A stretch of DNA of 64,000 nucleotides from Biscogniauxia marginata. Taxonomy: Eukaryota > Ascomycota > Sordariomycetes > Xylariales > Xylariaceae. The stretch lies in NCBI GenBank assembly GCA_022695795.1, contig MU404130.1:34318-98317 (forward strand), written 5' to 3'. Position 1 is the stretch's first letter; the number at the start of each line of letters is the position of its first letter. The position numbers and the translations under genes were made by a program. This document shows, piece after piece, positions 37,501 through 49,199 of the stretch. The notes beneath the pieces are model-generated. The model made no database searches and was not told the DNA's origin. It saw only the letters and a list, made by a program, of their open reading frames with translations.

Positions 37501-38535
37501 TTCATCTCAGTTGCAGTACGCTTGCCAACGGTTGTAGCCTGCCGTTGCTCACCGACTCAAAAGGCCGACATCGCAAAATTAATTAAGGAATTTACTAAGA
37601 AGCGAGTATGTTGTATTGGCGATGGAGGAAATGATGTGTCGATGATCCAAGCAGCGGACGTCGGTGTTGGGATCGTGGGTAAGGAAGGGCGACAAGCCAG
37701 CCTCGCAGCGGATTTTTCCATTGAACAATTTTGCCATCTCACCAAGCTTCTCGTGTGGCATGGCCGAAATAGCTACAAGCGAAGCGCCAAACTAGCCCAG
37801 TTTGTGATTCACCGCGGCCTTATTATTGCAGTCTGCCAGACAATGTATAGTATCGCGATCAAGTTTGAGCCCGAGGGCCTGTATAAGGTGAGATCCTTCC
37901 CAAACCTCGTGGTGTGAATGTAGATTCTTACGGATACTAGGACTGGCTTCTAGTTGGATACGCTACCATCTACACGGCGGCGCCGGTGCTCTCTCTTGTG
38001 CTTGACAAGGACGTCGACGAGAACCTTGCAAACCTCTACCCTGAGTTATACAAGGAGTTAACCTCAGGTCGGTCCCTCTCGTACCGCACGTTTTTTATCT
38101 GGGTGTTTGTGTCGGTGTACCAAGGTGGCATGATTCAAGGCTTGTCACAGATCCTAACGGAGGTGGACGGGCCGAAGATGGTTGCGGTCAGTTACACAGT
38201 GTTGGTGTTGAACGAGTTGCTCATGGTTGCTATGGAAATCACGACATGGCATCCGGTGATGATTATGTGTATCGTGGGCACGTTCCTGGTCTACATCGGA
38301 TCGATGCCGTTCCTAGGGGGTTATTTCGATCTTGATTTTCTCCTTACTTGGTAAGTGAACTTTTTGCCGGCGGGTAGGGGGCTCACGGGGACGCGAGCTA
38401 ACATTGTCTTATGATAGGGGATTCTTGTGGCGTGTTCTCGCAATCGGCTCGATCTCCCTGATCCCACCATATGCTGGGAAGCTGATCAGCAGAACCATGA
38501 AACCGCCTTCATACAGGAAGGTGCAAGGTATATGA
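34507..38535 (+). CDS. neo1: Neo1-type P4-ATPase (phospholipid flippase)
   Basis: Aminophospholipid-transporting ATPase of Golgi/endosome membranes; Neo1-class flippases act without a Cdc50 subunit. Three exons (34507-37887, 37941-38350, 38418-38535) give 1302 aa, longer than yeast Neo1 (about 1150) because of a disordered N-terminus (residues 1-170) and inserts. Family marks in order: TRYPPNLVSNAKYTAITFLP with LYNEFSFFFNMYFLLVA (first membrane segments), actuator DQLDGETDWKLR, membrane motif PISLRVNLDLGK, phosphorylation site DKTGTLTQNEM, nucleotide-binding KGADTVM, MLTGDKVETA, and GDGGNDVSMIQAADVGVGI. The final exons encode the last membrane segments. A Ser-rich insert of about 40 residues precedes the DGET motif. 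All catalytic motifs are intact. Confidence 0.96.
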
Positions 38536-40188
38536 TGATAGCGAAGTGCATTGGGCTGGGCGTTTAGGGCTTAAGGTTTCTTCTTTTTATGTAAGACTAG
38601 CCAAATCCAACATAGCTAGGTAGGCTGTTTTCAAGTTACGCTCGCCGGCTTTATTCCTTGACTGGGCAGGTTTAGGAATACCACAGACGAAGATACTGTA
38701 CCAGTCTTGGTCTACTCGAGATTGTAGGGAAGGGGGTGAAATAGGGGGCTTTACGTGATGCAATATTGGGAGTGGCTGTATAGAGGTAGGCGTGCGTACT
38801 ATGAGATATATTATGCGTGCCCCCTTATTTCACTTGTAGCACGGAAGAATCATTTGGGTAGTAGGATCTAACTAGCCCAAGGTATTTACAGAAATGTCGA
38901 GTGGTCAAACCCTACATATGTAGTAGATACCGGTCCTTCTAGAAGGGGTGGGTGCGCAACTGTGGCCACTGTACGGTTGTTGGTTTCGATTTGGCCGTTT
39001 TCGATTGTCGAAGATCTACGAATCTCCACAGCCCTTGATGCGGGGAGGAAGGGCCGCCATGGGTAGGTACGTTAGGTAGATACACACCAAATTGTAGTAA
39101 CTTCGGGCTTTATTGTGACATGCAATTGGCCTAGCCTTGAAGTTTCTTGAAGGGTGTATGCCGATTTATTTGAGGTCCACATACCAGCTGTTAGGATCCT
39201 CTCGTTTCTATTGAGAACAAACTGCGAGATAATGCGACAGAAGGAGAACTATAGGTACCTAAAGTACGGAATAGGTGGGTTGTGCTCGACGCTTGAAGTA
39301 CGTGCCGTGTAACCAGAACGAACTTGCCCAATGGTACCCAGAAGTTGATCATTGCCAAGTGGGACTTGTGTCTCTATGTGCGTTGACGTATTGTCTTTGG
39401 GCGCTGGGAAGGCAGGCAAGTAAGTACGCAATGTATGTTGTACATCATGTACAGGTACTCACATCCTAGTTGCTACCTCACCTCCCTACGTACATATGTA
39501 ACCTTACTTATCTCCTAGCAGCCTAAGGTAAGGTAGGGCTTGTTTCTGTGCCTTGCTCTCAATGGTAAGGGAAGACGAGAAAATTGGGACTGCATGATAG
39601 GTACATACCTAACTTGCCTTACCTCATCGATGTAGTGGATACTATTGGTCTGTCCCACCTGACCCACCTGTCCAAGCTACAGTAGCACGGAACTGAGTTC
39701 TGGGGTCTGGAGCTATGTCGACTTGCCCACTGCCCGCTTCCCGCTGCCCAGCGACACCTAACTCGTAGGCTGCTAGGTAATCTCCATGCAATAATACCAC
39801 ATGTAACGGGAATTCCATTCTGTTTGGGATCTAGAAGCGCGAGTTTGTTTTTTTTTTGCCTTTCCCCATCCTACTCCTCCTCTTTCGCCTCCTCTTCTAC
39901 GAAACACTCCTCCCCAACCTCCACCTTACACTTGCTTCTCTTTTCCATTCCACACTGGCCCTTTACTCAACCTTTGCTGCCCCTAAAGAAAGGAGCGCAA
40001 CTACTTCGCCTTTCGTCTCCTTTGATGTGAGTTCACACCCCCCAGTCTTTAGCACCTTAGACCTCCCAGACGAGCGTAGGAACTTTCGAGCCAGAGCTTT
40101 AGTGCTAACTATCACTGGCTGGCGCTTCCCAAGCTGTAGCTTTTTCTGAACCGCATTTATCGACAACCACGTCTCCAATATCCTCGCC
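38536..40188. other. Spacer and promoter region before glycogen synthase
   Basis: Contains the neo1 3' flank, many TACCTA/TAGGTA words between about 39060 and 39620, and a strongly pyrimidine-rich 5' leader on the plus strand from about 39845 to the glycogen synthase ATG. Frames here are short and not protein-like. Confidence 0.55.
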
Positions 40189-42535
40189 ATGGCCAGCGGA
40201 AACGGGGACAGGGCTCCCCGTGAAGTCAAGAACCACATCCTCTTCGAAGTTGCCACCGAGGTTGCCCATCGCGGTATGTCATAAAAGGGTGAAATGGGGG
40301 GAATCCTGTCGCTGAACCAGCTAACCTACCTCTAGTCGGTGGTATTTATTCCGTCATCAAGTCTAAAGCTCCTGTCACCACGGCGGAATATGGAGAGCGG
40401 TACACACTTATCGGCCCACTCAATCACCAATCCGTAAGCCAGAGCTGTATTGCCAGCTTACTCGGGCCATCTAACCACTGTGTGTAGGCTGCGGTCGAGG
40501 TCGAGGAGCTGGAACCGAGCATCCCAGAACTGGCTGCATCCATTGATGCCATGAGAAACCGCGGCATCGGCCTCCTCTACGGTCGATGGCTGATAGAAGG
40601 TGCCCCGCGCGTTCTGCTCATCGACACCAAGACCGCGTATAAGTATATGGATGAATGGAAGGCAGATCTGTGGAATGTCGCCAGTATTCCTTCTCCACCG
40701 GGCGATGATGAAACGAGCGAAGCAATCGTTTTTGGGTACTTGGTGGCCTGGTTCCTCGGCGAGGTAGCTTCCCCGCGTATGTGCCTGCTTTCTAGTTGCT
40801 TACTAGGCGCAGTTCGTTTGCCATGAGAAGACGAAGGCGGTCATCGCCCATTTCCATGAATGGTTGGCAGGAGTCGCTCTGCCCTTGACAAAGAAGCGCC
40901 GCATGGACGTGACCACCGTCTTCACCACACATGCGACTCTGCTAGGTCGTTACCTATGCGCTGGTTCCGTTGACTTTTACAACAACCTACAATGGTTTGA
41001 CGTCGATGCCGAAGCAGGCAAGCGTGGTATTTACCACCGATACTGTATAGAACGTGCCGCCGCCCACTCCTGTGATGTTTTCACCACAGTCTCCCATATC
41101 ACAGCTTTCGAAAGTGAACACCTGCTCAAGCGCAAGCCGGATGGTGTCTTACCCAACGGTCTCAATGTAACCAAGTTCTCAGCCATGCATGAGTTCCAGA
41201 ACTTGCACCAGCAGTCGAAGGAGAAAATTCACGACTTCGTGCGGGGTCATTTCTACGGCCACTACGACTTCGTCCCAGAGGACACTCTCTACTTCTTTAC
41301 CGCAGGTCGATATGAGTTTCGAAACAAGGGGGTCGACATGTTTATCGAGTCGCTCGCCCGCCTCAATCACAGATTAAAGACCTCCGGTAGCAAGACCACA
41401 GTTGTCGCTTTCATCATCATGCCAGCACAGACCACATCTCTCACCGTCGAAGCCCTAAAGGGCCAGGCCGTGATCAAGTCCCTAAGGGACACGGTTGATG
41501 TGATTGAACGAGGTATCGGCCGGCGCATTTTCGAACGGTCATTAAAATGGCACGATGGCGATCCAATGCCCGATGAGAAGGAGCTCATCACAAGCTCTGA
41601 CCGTGTTGTCCTGCGTCGCCGCCTCTTTGCCATGAAGCGACATGGTCTACCTCCCATCGTTACACACAACATGATCAACGACCAAGATGACCCCATTCTC
41701 AACCAGATCCGCCGTGTGCAGCTGTTCAACCACCCGACCGACCGCGTCAAAATCATCTTCCATCCCGAGTTTTTGAACTCGTCCAACCCCATTCTGCCGC
41801 TCGACTACGACGACTTTGTGCGTGGCACAAACTTAGGCGTCTTCTCCTCATATTACGAACCCTGGGGCTATACCCCGGCTGAGTGTACAGTGATGGGCGT
41901 TCCCAGTATCACAACCAACCTCTCCGGATTCGGCTGTTACATGGAGGAGTTGATCGAGAACTCCAGTGACTATGGGATCTACATCGTCGACCGCCGTACC
42001 AAGGGCGTAGACGACTCGGTTAACCAGCTGACATCGCACATGCTCGATTTCTGCCAGAAGAGCCGCCGTCAACGAATTAACCAGCGAAATCGCACAGAAC
42101 GACTTAGCGATCTCCTGGACTGGAAACGGATGGGTATGGAGTATGTCAAGGCCCGGCAGCTGGCGCTGCGACGTGCTTACCCGACTTCCTTCGTGGGCGA
42201 TGAGGAAGAGGACTTCATCCCGGGTGTGGAGCATAAGATCTCGCGGCCATTCTCTGTGCCAGGCTCGCCCCGCGATCGTGCGGGCATGATGACCCCTGGT
42301 GATTTTGCTAGTCTCCAGGAGGGACGAGAGGGATTGAACACGGAAGACTATGTAGCATGGAAGTTGCCGTAAGCATCAACGGACATGCAGTCTCGGAGGT
42401 CATATTACTGACAAAAAGTATAGGGAGGAGGAAGACCCGGACGAGTACCCCTTCCCGCTGACACTTCGGACTAAGAAAGCAGGCTTCTCGGGACCGGCGT
42501 CACCTCTCGATGGCGTACAGCTGAATGGTAACTAG
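40189..42535 (+). CDS. gsy1: Glycogen synthase
   Basis: Cytosolic GT3-family enzyme that extends glycogen from UDP-glucose. Five exons (40189-40273, 40336-40433, 40488-40763, 40813-42368, 42424-42535) give 708 aa, the usual fungal length. The donor-binding start reads [21 protein letters not shown]. Further family blocks are [71 protein letters not shown] and RRTKGVDDS. An arginine cluster in [22 protein letters not shown] corresponds to the glucose-6-phosphate-sensing region of yeast Gsy2. The C-terminal tail is Ser/Thr-rich ([25 protein letters not shown]), matching the phosphorylation-regulated tail of the family. Regulation by phosphorylation is inferred from this. Confidence 0.97.
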
Positions 42536-44094
42536 TTAGTGGGGTGGTTGCGATGGTGATGATGAAACAACAATGATATGGCAATGGCTACGAGTTGAGG
42601 TAAGGCCGGTGAGGATATCGGGGGTCTGTGAGTTGGAGGCAGACAGCACAAAATAAAACGGATGTGGTTGGTTGAGATGCTGTACGAGATTCACAAATTG
42701 CATAGCAAAGGTGCAGTTCGTCCTCCCTGAACTAGGACGCATACACGGGGGGCATCTCGGGTTACGCCACCCCCACACCTTTCATATATTTTACCACCTA
42801 CACACGCACATATATACTTACATACAAGACACCAACGAGTCGAAGCCGGCATAAGTCGACGTATAAGGGGCGTGCCGGTTGGCAATGCATCTTGACAAGA
42901 CTAGGCAGTGTCCGTGTTGGTGTTGTATTCTAGAAGACCGCCCAAAAGGTGCCCGAAGCCGGCTGATGATAACAGGTTAGGTATAGGTATGATCTGTAAG
43001 GTGGTATCTGTGCACCCCTACGTCTAAGGTACCTTGTATCCAGCATAGCATGCAACTATCTATCTACCTGTCTACATGTAGCCATGCAACGCCTCGGTTT
43101 ACAGTAGCGGGCGCCCCTAATACCTACTAGGCATGATTCGGGCACCAATACTGTACCTGTTGGGATTTTTATTTTATTGTCCCCCCTCACCTTCCACCTC
43201 CTCTCTATCGAGGAGTTACTGTACATTGACTGTAGATTGTGTCTTGTAGGGGTTATTTTAAGGAGGAAGGGTCTTATAAGGCTTGTTATAAAATTAATAC
43301 TTACCTAATTGCGACATGGATTAGGCTGATTGGCTAGACACGTCATATATGTATGTGTACTACCTGGTACCTAGGTTGCAGACTAACAGCCGCGGGGGTA
43401 GATTATATTTAGTGTGCACAAGGGTTATTTCGATCCCTTCTCAGTTGAGTAGGATGTACATTCACCCCACACGACACAAGAGCAACCAAACCCGCTAACC
43501 CAACCCAAACCAACCAAGCGACCGATCATTCATCCCATCCATCTTCACCTTCATTCGTCCTTCTCCCAATCCTATTGTTCCTTTCTGCATAGGTAGCTAG
43601 GTCGCTACCGTTTTGCCCTCTTCCCTCTCTTCCCCAACTAAATTATTTCTTTTATCAAACCTCTCTAGCCATTTGTTACTTTCTTTTCCCCTTCATATCT
43701 CGGGTACTCTCCTGAGTCTGCGCATTGTGTGTACCTACCTAGGGTACCTTGTGTGTGTAGTTGATACGCATCGCACATGTACCTCGTATAGACAACACTG
43801 GGTACATACCTACCTAACTTACTCGTCCTCCGCCTCGTCTTCCCTTTTTAGGTTTTCTCCCTCCTTTCTTTCTCTCCCATTGATTGTATTGCTGTACCTC
43901 CACTACAGATCTGGTAGTCGAACAACGACGACCAATCCGCTACGATACCAACCAATACAAAGAAACGGAGGGAGAGCAGCAAGTGCACCAAGGAACAATC
44001 ACGGCCTCCCCAAGCGCAAGACATCATCTCTTCAGCCCACCTTTCTTTCTGCATACTACCTACCTACCTACCGTTCCTTTCCCTTCCCGTCAAC
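42536..44094. other. Spacer and long leader before the F-box gene
   Basis: Includes the 3' flank of glycogen synthase, TACCTA/TAGGTA words (about 43000-43140, 43360, 43725-43815) and a C/T-rich stretch from about 43480 to 44090, which looks like promoter and 5' leader of the gene starting at 44095. The frame at 43613-44098 is most likely part of that leader. Confidence 0.5.
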
Positions 44095-46116
44095 ATGAAA
44101 TTCTCCGCCATGAGGCTCTTTCGCCGCAGTAAGAATTCAAAAAAGTCACAATCCAGCTCTGCGTACGATGACCTGGAGCGTGACAAGTACCGCCTCTACA
44201 ACCCCCATCATAACGACTACTACAACTCGGCTGCCGAAGGGAGCGGCGTATTTGCCCCCTGGCTCGAGCTGCCCACCCCCATCCTCGAGCGCGTCTTCGC
44301 CTTTGTCTGTCCCCACACTAGCGATGAGACCTATGAGAACTGCGAGCACAGTGCCATCGAAGATGCCTGCATGCTCTGCGACCTACGCGACCTCTCCCAC
44401 GCCGGCCAGGTCTGCAAGCACTGGCGGAAATCAGCCGTCAAGCTCATGTAAGTAGCAGGCAACGACTACCATGCCACTAAGTGAAATGACTGGGGAGAAG
44501 AAGGCAAAGCTACGTCTAACTCATTTGACTCTAGGTACCACAGCATCCGTATCGATTCCGTACACTATTGTGAGCGCGAGATTGATCTCTCGGAGAAGCG
44601 GAAACGCCGAAGCCGCTTCGATCGCAATGGCATCCCCGAGGACACAGCAAGTGCTCGCCTGCAGCTCCTATGCCGCACCCTACGCGAGGATCCGACTCGT
44701 CTCGGCAAGCTCGTGCAATATTTCAAGACGCCTTACATGCTACGAGAATCTAGCGCCCCCGCCCTCGCCAGGACCATCGCTGTCCTGCCCAACTTACGAT
44801 ATGTTGACCTTCCGGAAGGCTTGTTTGTCGATGATCCTTCCTATCACACCCTCAAGCTCGAGGTCCAGGCCCGCTGTCCCAATCTTAGGAAGATGACGTA
44901 CATGGGCGGCAGCGAGCGTAGCTTGGAGGCATTGTCCAGGGGCAATGTATGGACGAACCTCGAGGTCCTCGAGCTGATCAGGATCAACATAGATCCGGCA
45001 GCATTGCGACAGGTGCTGGGAGTGCTACAAGGCCTGCGTGCTCTAAAAGTATCCGACTGCAAGGTCCTGGACGACGATATCTTTCGCCACAACCATGTGC
45101 TACCTGCCTTCCCCGCCCTGGAGGAGCTGGTCTTGACAGATACGCCCCGGCTCAGCTCGGATGGTCTGGTAACTTACCTTTCGAGAGATGACACGCAAGC
45201 TAGCCTAAAGGTGCTTTCTCTGACCAACACCCGAGTCCACCCTTCGACTCTCCACGACGTGTTAGCAAACGCGCCATGCCTCATTACGCTTTCCATCACT
45301 GAGCAAGTTGATGCTGCCTTTCCAACGCATGTAGGGCCCATTCCGCCTCTAGTCAACTGGTCACTCGAAACCCTGCGCTTTGAGATTACAGCCTCACCTG
45401 CTGCATCGTCATACGCGAGCATCACATCAGGCTACTACAACTATCTAGCCTCTTCCCTCTTCGCCGGCGGTCTCCCACGCCTATCAGCGGTCTACGTCCG
45501 CGACCAGAACTTTCCAGACATGCTCCTAGGTCTCCCACCCCCCATTCCTGGTTTCGCTGGGAGCTCTCAGCGGCCTAGCAGCTCAAGTAGTGCCGGCGTG
45601 TTCAATACCGGAAGCAGTGGCTTCTCGCCGCCAAGCACCGGGACTAACCCTACCCCCCGATTCAGTTCCAACAACCCGTTTGCGTCGGCGTTCAATACTC
45701 CTCGTGGGCTAGGTATGCTGTCCCTCAACCAAACACTCGAGGTCTTCACCAAGGGTGAGGACGACGTCGACTGGGGCAGCATTAGAATGGACCCTATTGA
45801 TTCATACGGCGGTGCTGGTGGTGGGCGCCGGGGACGCCATGCGCGCAACAGCAGCGCGGCAAGCGGCCGCCCCCTCAGCAGCTACGGCTTATCAGACGCG
45901 GGCGCCGGGTGGCAGGCCGGTGGTGGAGCTAGGAAGAGTATTATTATGCAAGGGAACGGAAACGGTGGGTTTTTGGCTGTACCGGGCGATAAAGGCATAG
46001 GTGGTCATGGACGAAAGGGTAGCTCTGCGAGTACCGGGGGCGCTCGGGAGGATCTCTGGCCCCGGCCAAGTAGTAGTCAGGGTCCGAAGAAAGGAGATCG
46101 AGATCTATGGCGTTGA
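44095..46116 (+). CDS. F-box and leucine-rich-repeat protein
   Basis: Probable substrate receptor of an SCF ubiquitin ligase. Two exons (44095-44447 and 44535-46116; GT-AG) give 644 aa. An F-box-like motif lies at about residues 60-118: LELPTPILERVFAFVCP, then DLRDLSHAGQVCKHWRKSAVKLMYHSI. It is split by an insert with Cys residues (ENCEHSAIEDACMLCDL). From about 215 to 430 there are irregular leucine-rich repeats (LPNLRYVDLPEGL, NLEVLELIRIN, LRALKVSDCKVLDD, LEELVLTDTPRLSS, LKVLSLTNTRVH). The last 180 residues are Ser/Gly/Pro-rich and likely disordered. The substrate is unknown. The start was chosen as the first ATG after the leader; a second ATG five codons later is also possible. Confidence 0.85.
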
Positions 46117-46733
46117 AAAGCGACTTGGCTCCGGTGAGCTGTGACTAAAATCTATGAATACGAGAAACAGGGGGCTTGTGGATGCCGGTTTGCTACCACG
46201 TGCTGCAAGGTAGTTGATCATGGAGGTGGGAAGATGAGTGCGCGCCAGAGGGCCGGAGGGACTCGCACAGCTAAAGAGCCAAAGCCGGTATTGACGGAAG
46301 TAGTAGCAATTTGGCGAGTGGGCAGGGAAACTAGCAACGAGCCATGTCATTTGAATCGAAGGGGCATATTAGCCTCAACAGAGCTGATATCAATCTGGTC
46401 TTGGGGAGGGATGAGAGGGGTATATTGTTCTACTCGATGATGCACCAGTCGCGACAAGAAAAAAATTCCTTTATTGTTAACTCGATTTGATAATACCCGG
46501 TATTGTAAGGGATTAAAACTGCAGAACCTAGTGGTCTATGATATCGCGGGAGTATTCCATGTAGTGGTAGCAAATCTGGGCAGGTTCCAGAATCTGTAAT
46601 AAATTTTTCTTCTTCGTCTTATTGATTTTAGTCCTCTCCTATATCATGGGGTTGGGAGCTGTCGATGAGGCGATAGGCATGAGAATGGACTTGAGAGCAG
46701 TATCGCTAAATCTCGTAAAAGAGAAGGTTGAAA

Positions 46734-46746
46734 GGGGGGGGGGGGG
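46734..46746. repeat. Poly-G tract (13 nt)
   Basis: Uninterrupted run of 13 G on the plus strand in the 3' flank between two convergent genes. Such runs are length-unstable and error-prone in sequencing. Confidence 0.9.
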
Positions 46747-46910
46747 AGGTTTAGCCATGTCAAAAGAATAGGAGGGGCAGGCATTGTCAATATTGCCATA
46801 TACTAGGAGTTTATTAGGCTTATTTCAAGATACTTTTGTGAGGCCCTGTCGCTGTCTCTTGGAAACAAGGGGCCGTGGCCTCTCTAGCCGGGCCAATTTT
46901 TCTTTCTTTT

Positions 46911-46950
46911 TCATCTCTCTCTCTTGCTCTCTCCCTCTCTCTCTCTCTCT
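46911..46950. repeat. CT-rich microsatellite
   Basis: Imperfect (CT)n tract with a few interruptions. Simple repeat in a gene-free spacer. Confidence 0.85.
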
Positions 46951-47391
46951 CCCGCCGCCTTGTTTCCCCTACTTCTTCTGTGAGCGCCTAACTGACTTCA
47001 TGATAAACTGTTCCGTGTATACACTATCTTTTCTTCTTACACAAGCTTTCTGCCTCCAACTCTATTTATGTTGATGCTTATGCCACATGCTCGACCTAGC
47101 CTATGTACTCGTTTAAACTAAGTACCTAATATATCAATCTCTAGGTACATACGGAGTATTTGGGAAAATCACACTGGATTAGTCTCTATGTCTCAGGTCA
47201 ACTACATATGTTTTATGCTTTCCTGTGGATATCGTAGATCCACTGAAAATCACTAATTGTAGTCGAGGGTTATATCGCATCATCTAGTTACCCACGTAAC
47301 CTACAAGCCGTACTACAAAGTGTTCGTCCTCTACCAAGATATCTATATCTATACTTGTATATGCTCTGACGAAAAGCAACTTGCCCTAGGC

Positions 47392-48477
47392 TTAGGATAT
47401 CCTCGTCACAGTCAGGTCGCCCTTGACGCTTCCATCTAGTTCTATCAACCCGCCACTTTCTAATTTCTTTTTCCACTTCGTGCTCTCGTATCGAGCCAAA
47501 ATCAAGGTCATGCGAAGCACAATCTTATCGCTAGAGTCATGCTCGTCGGTTCCCGGTTCCAGTGGGGTAAACGTCCATCTACCAAATGCCCAGTTCAGAA
47601 TATACCTACTTAAAGGGTGAACGGGCGTTACGATCGACTCATCCTCGCCCGAACTTCGGACCGTTGATGATACTGTCAGCACCGACTTTATTCTGTACAC
47701 TTCGTCCTTCGGTGTCGAATTCAGTAGTGTCATCAATTTGGACGCGCTCACGGCAGCAGACTCTTCTCCCTTCAGGGTGACCGAAAGCACCTCGACTTCG
47801 GACTGATGCTCATGACTATGCCCGTGCTGGTGACCGTTATACGACTCCTCTGTGAACGCCTGGGCTAAACCCCCGTCAATGCCGAATACCACGCTCACGG
47901 ACACCCTGCCCTTGTCGCTCTTCACCCAGGGAATATCAACCTCAAGATCGCCGACCCTGTCCAGACACTCATCGAATCTCCGGTCGTCGCAGGCTTCCCA
48001 TTTGTTGAAGACGATTAGGTCGGTGTAGCGGGCCTGTATGCGAGCAGTATAACTCGTGTCCTCGTAGCCCTGCCAGTTCTCGACATCGACGACGCTGACG
48101 ACGCCGTCGAGGGCGTATTTACCCGTCTCCCGGGCGACGCGGTTCACCTCGATGGCGAGAGTTGCCGGGAAGGCCGACCCGGAGGTCTCGATCACGATGC
48201 GGTCGGGTTTGACGTTGTCATAGAGTTCAGCCAGGGCCTGGCTCAGCTGGCCGACGAGGTTGCAGCAGATGCAGCCGTTGAGGAGTTCTTGGACACCGGA
48301 GACTGCGCTCGACGCGGCAAGCTGGGAGTCGATGGCGACGTCGCCGAATTCATTCTTGAGCAGTGCTAGGCGGTAGGAAGGGTTAGTGGCGCGGAGCTGA
48401 GGGACGAGGTTGAGAAGGAGAGTTGTCTTTCCGGAGCCCAGGAACCCCGTTATAATTGTTATAGGGGCCGGGGCCAT
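47392..48477 (-). CDS. CobW/COG0523-family GTPase, putative zinc chaperone (ZNG1-like)
   Basis: G3E-family metallochaperone GTPase; ZNG1-type members deliver zinc to methionine aminopeptidase. Single-exon frame; I start at ATG 48477 because the P-loop follows at once (ITIITGFLGSGKTT, residues 5-18), although the frame is open further upstream. Other marks: KNEFGDVAID (switch region), the metal-binding GCICC motif at about residue 88, ETSGSAFP, VVDVENW and base-recognising NKWE in place of NKxD. A His-rich loop HQHGHSHEH at about residue 220 fits metal binding. The C-terminal CobW domain follows (from YRIKSVL). At 361 aa the length is normal. Zinc as the metal is inferred from the family. Confidence 0.9.
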   Translation of the reverse strand: MAPAPITIITGFLGSGKTTLLLNLVPQLRATNPSYRLALLKNEFGDVAIDSQLAASSAVSGVQELLNGCICCNLVGQLSQALAELYDNVKPDRIVIETSGSAFPATLAIEVNRVARETGKYALDGVVSVVDVENWQGYEDTSYTARIQARYTDLIVFNKWEACDDRRFDECLDRVGDLEVDIPWVKSDKGRVSVSVVFGIDGGLAQAFTEESYNGHQHGHSHEHQSEVEVLSVTLKGEESAAVSASKLMTLLNSTPKDEVYRIKSVLTVSSTVRSSGEDESIVTPVHPLSRYILNWAFGRWTFTPLEPGTDEHDSSDKIVLRMTLILARYESTKWKKKLESGGLIELDGSVKGDLTVTRIS

Positions 48478-48827
48478 CTCCCTGTGGTTACTTATAGGTA
48501 AGAAGACTGTACACGTGGGGGAGAGAGAAGAATGTTTTTTCAAGCGCCCGAAATGGAGAAACTCAATGCAAGCGCTGTTTCTTTGCCCCGCGATCGGATG
48601 ACAGAACATTTTACATTTACGGTAGGTACCTAGGTACCCGATAGAGCTTATCGGATCTTATCTAAGCTTACATGTAGCTAAGACAAGGCCTAAGCTGCAG
48701 ATAATGACGTATGGTGTTCGTACCTTAGCTTCCAAAATACCACATGTATTTAAAACAGCCCGCTACTGGCGTTCCACCATCTTGGGGCCCTCGTTGCGAG
48801 TGCATTCATTCCAGCTACACATCGGAG
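48478..48827. promoter_or_regulatory. Divergent promoter between the CobW gene and the small protein gene
   Basis: The 350-bp gap separates two divergently transcribed genes. It contains GGTAGGTACCTAGGTACC at about 48623-48640, one of the densest examples of the TAGGTACCTA motif in this window. No other element is recognised. Confidence 0.5.
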
Positions 48828-49173
48828 ATGACTTTTAAGGACAAGCTTGATCAGGCCGCCAAGGAGGCTCGAACCCCAGTCGATAATAGCGGAAGAGACA
48901 ACCAACCCAGTCTGTTAGAAAGAGGTACGTGTATATACACACTCCCTGAACAAAAGCCCGTGGTCGTGTCTTTTATTGACTTAGCTCACCCAAGTCATCG
49001 ACTATGTTCCGACGGCCGCCAAGATAGGAGGTGGTGGGAACCAGGAGAATTCGGACATTTCGTCGCGTAAGCATCTGCCTGGCCCGCCACATCGCCCGGA
49101 TCACGACGGCAACGTCGAAGACTTCATGAGAGACCAGCACGGGAGCAAGAAGCAAGACGGGACGTCCACCTAG
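48828..49173 (+). CDS. Small conserved-looking hydrophilic protein, 91 aa
   Basis: Two exons (48828-48924 and 48995-49173) join over a GT-AG intron to give 91 aa: an MTFKDKLDQAAKEA start, a middle ending ERVIDYVPTAAKIGG, then LPGPPHRPDHDGNVEDFMR and a polar end. The pattern PGPPxRPxHDxxxxxFxR with a C-terminal QHxSK resembles small uncharacterised proteins widespread in filamentous fungi, from memory only. No signal peptide or membrane segment. An upstream in-frame ATG at 48744 exists, but the 48828 start gives the protein a compact charged N-terminus. Function unknown. Confidence 0.65.
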
Positions 49174-49199
49174 GCTAAAATTTTTAACCATCCGAGCAC

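Larger units (their letters stand above)
46117..47391. other. Spacer between convergent F-box and CobW genes
   Basis: Holds two 3' flanks. A 13-base G homopolymer at 46734-46746 and a CT-rich microsatellite at about 46911-46950 stand out. No coding frame is convincing. Confidence 0.55.

Noticed and set aside
39824..40149. Frames upstream of glycogen synthase
   Set aside because: Pyrimidine-rich leader artefacts without motifs, directly before a well-supported start codon.
43613..44098. 161-codon plus-strand frame before the F-box gene
   Set aside because: C/T-rich sequence translating to Ser/Leu/Tyr-rich low-complexity peptide; typical of a fungal 5' leader, and it runs into the F-box ATG in another phase.
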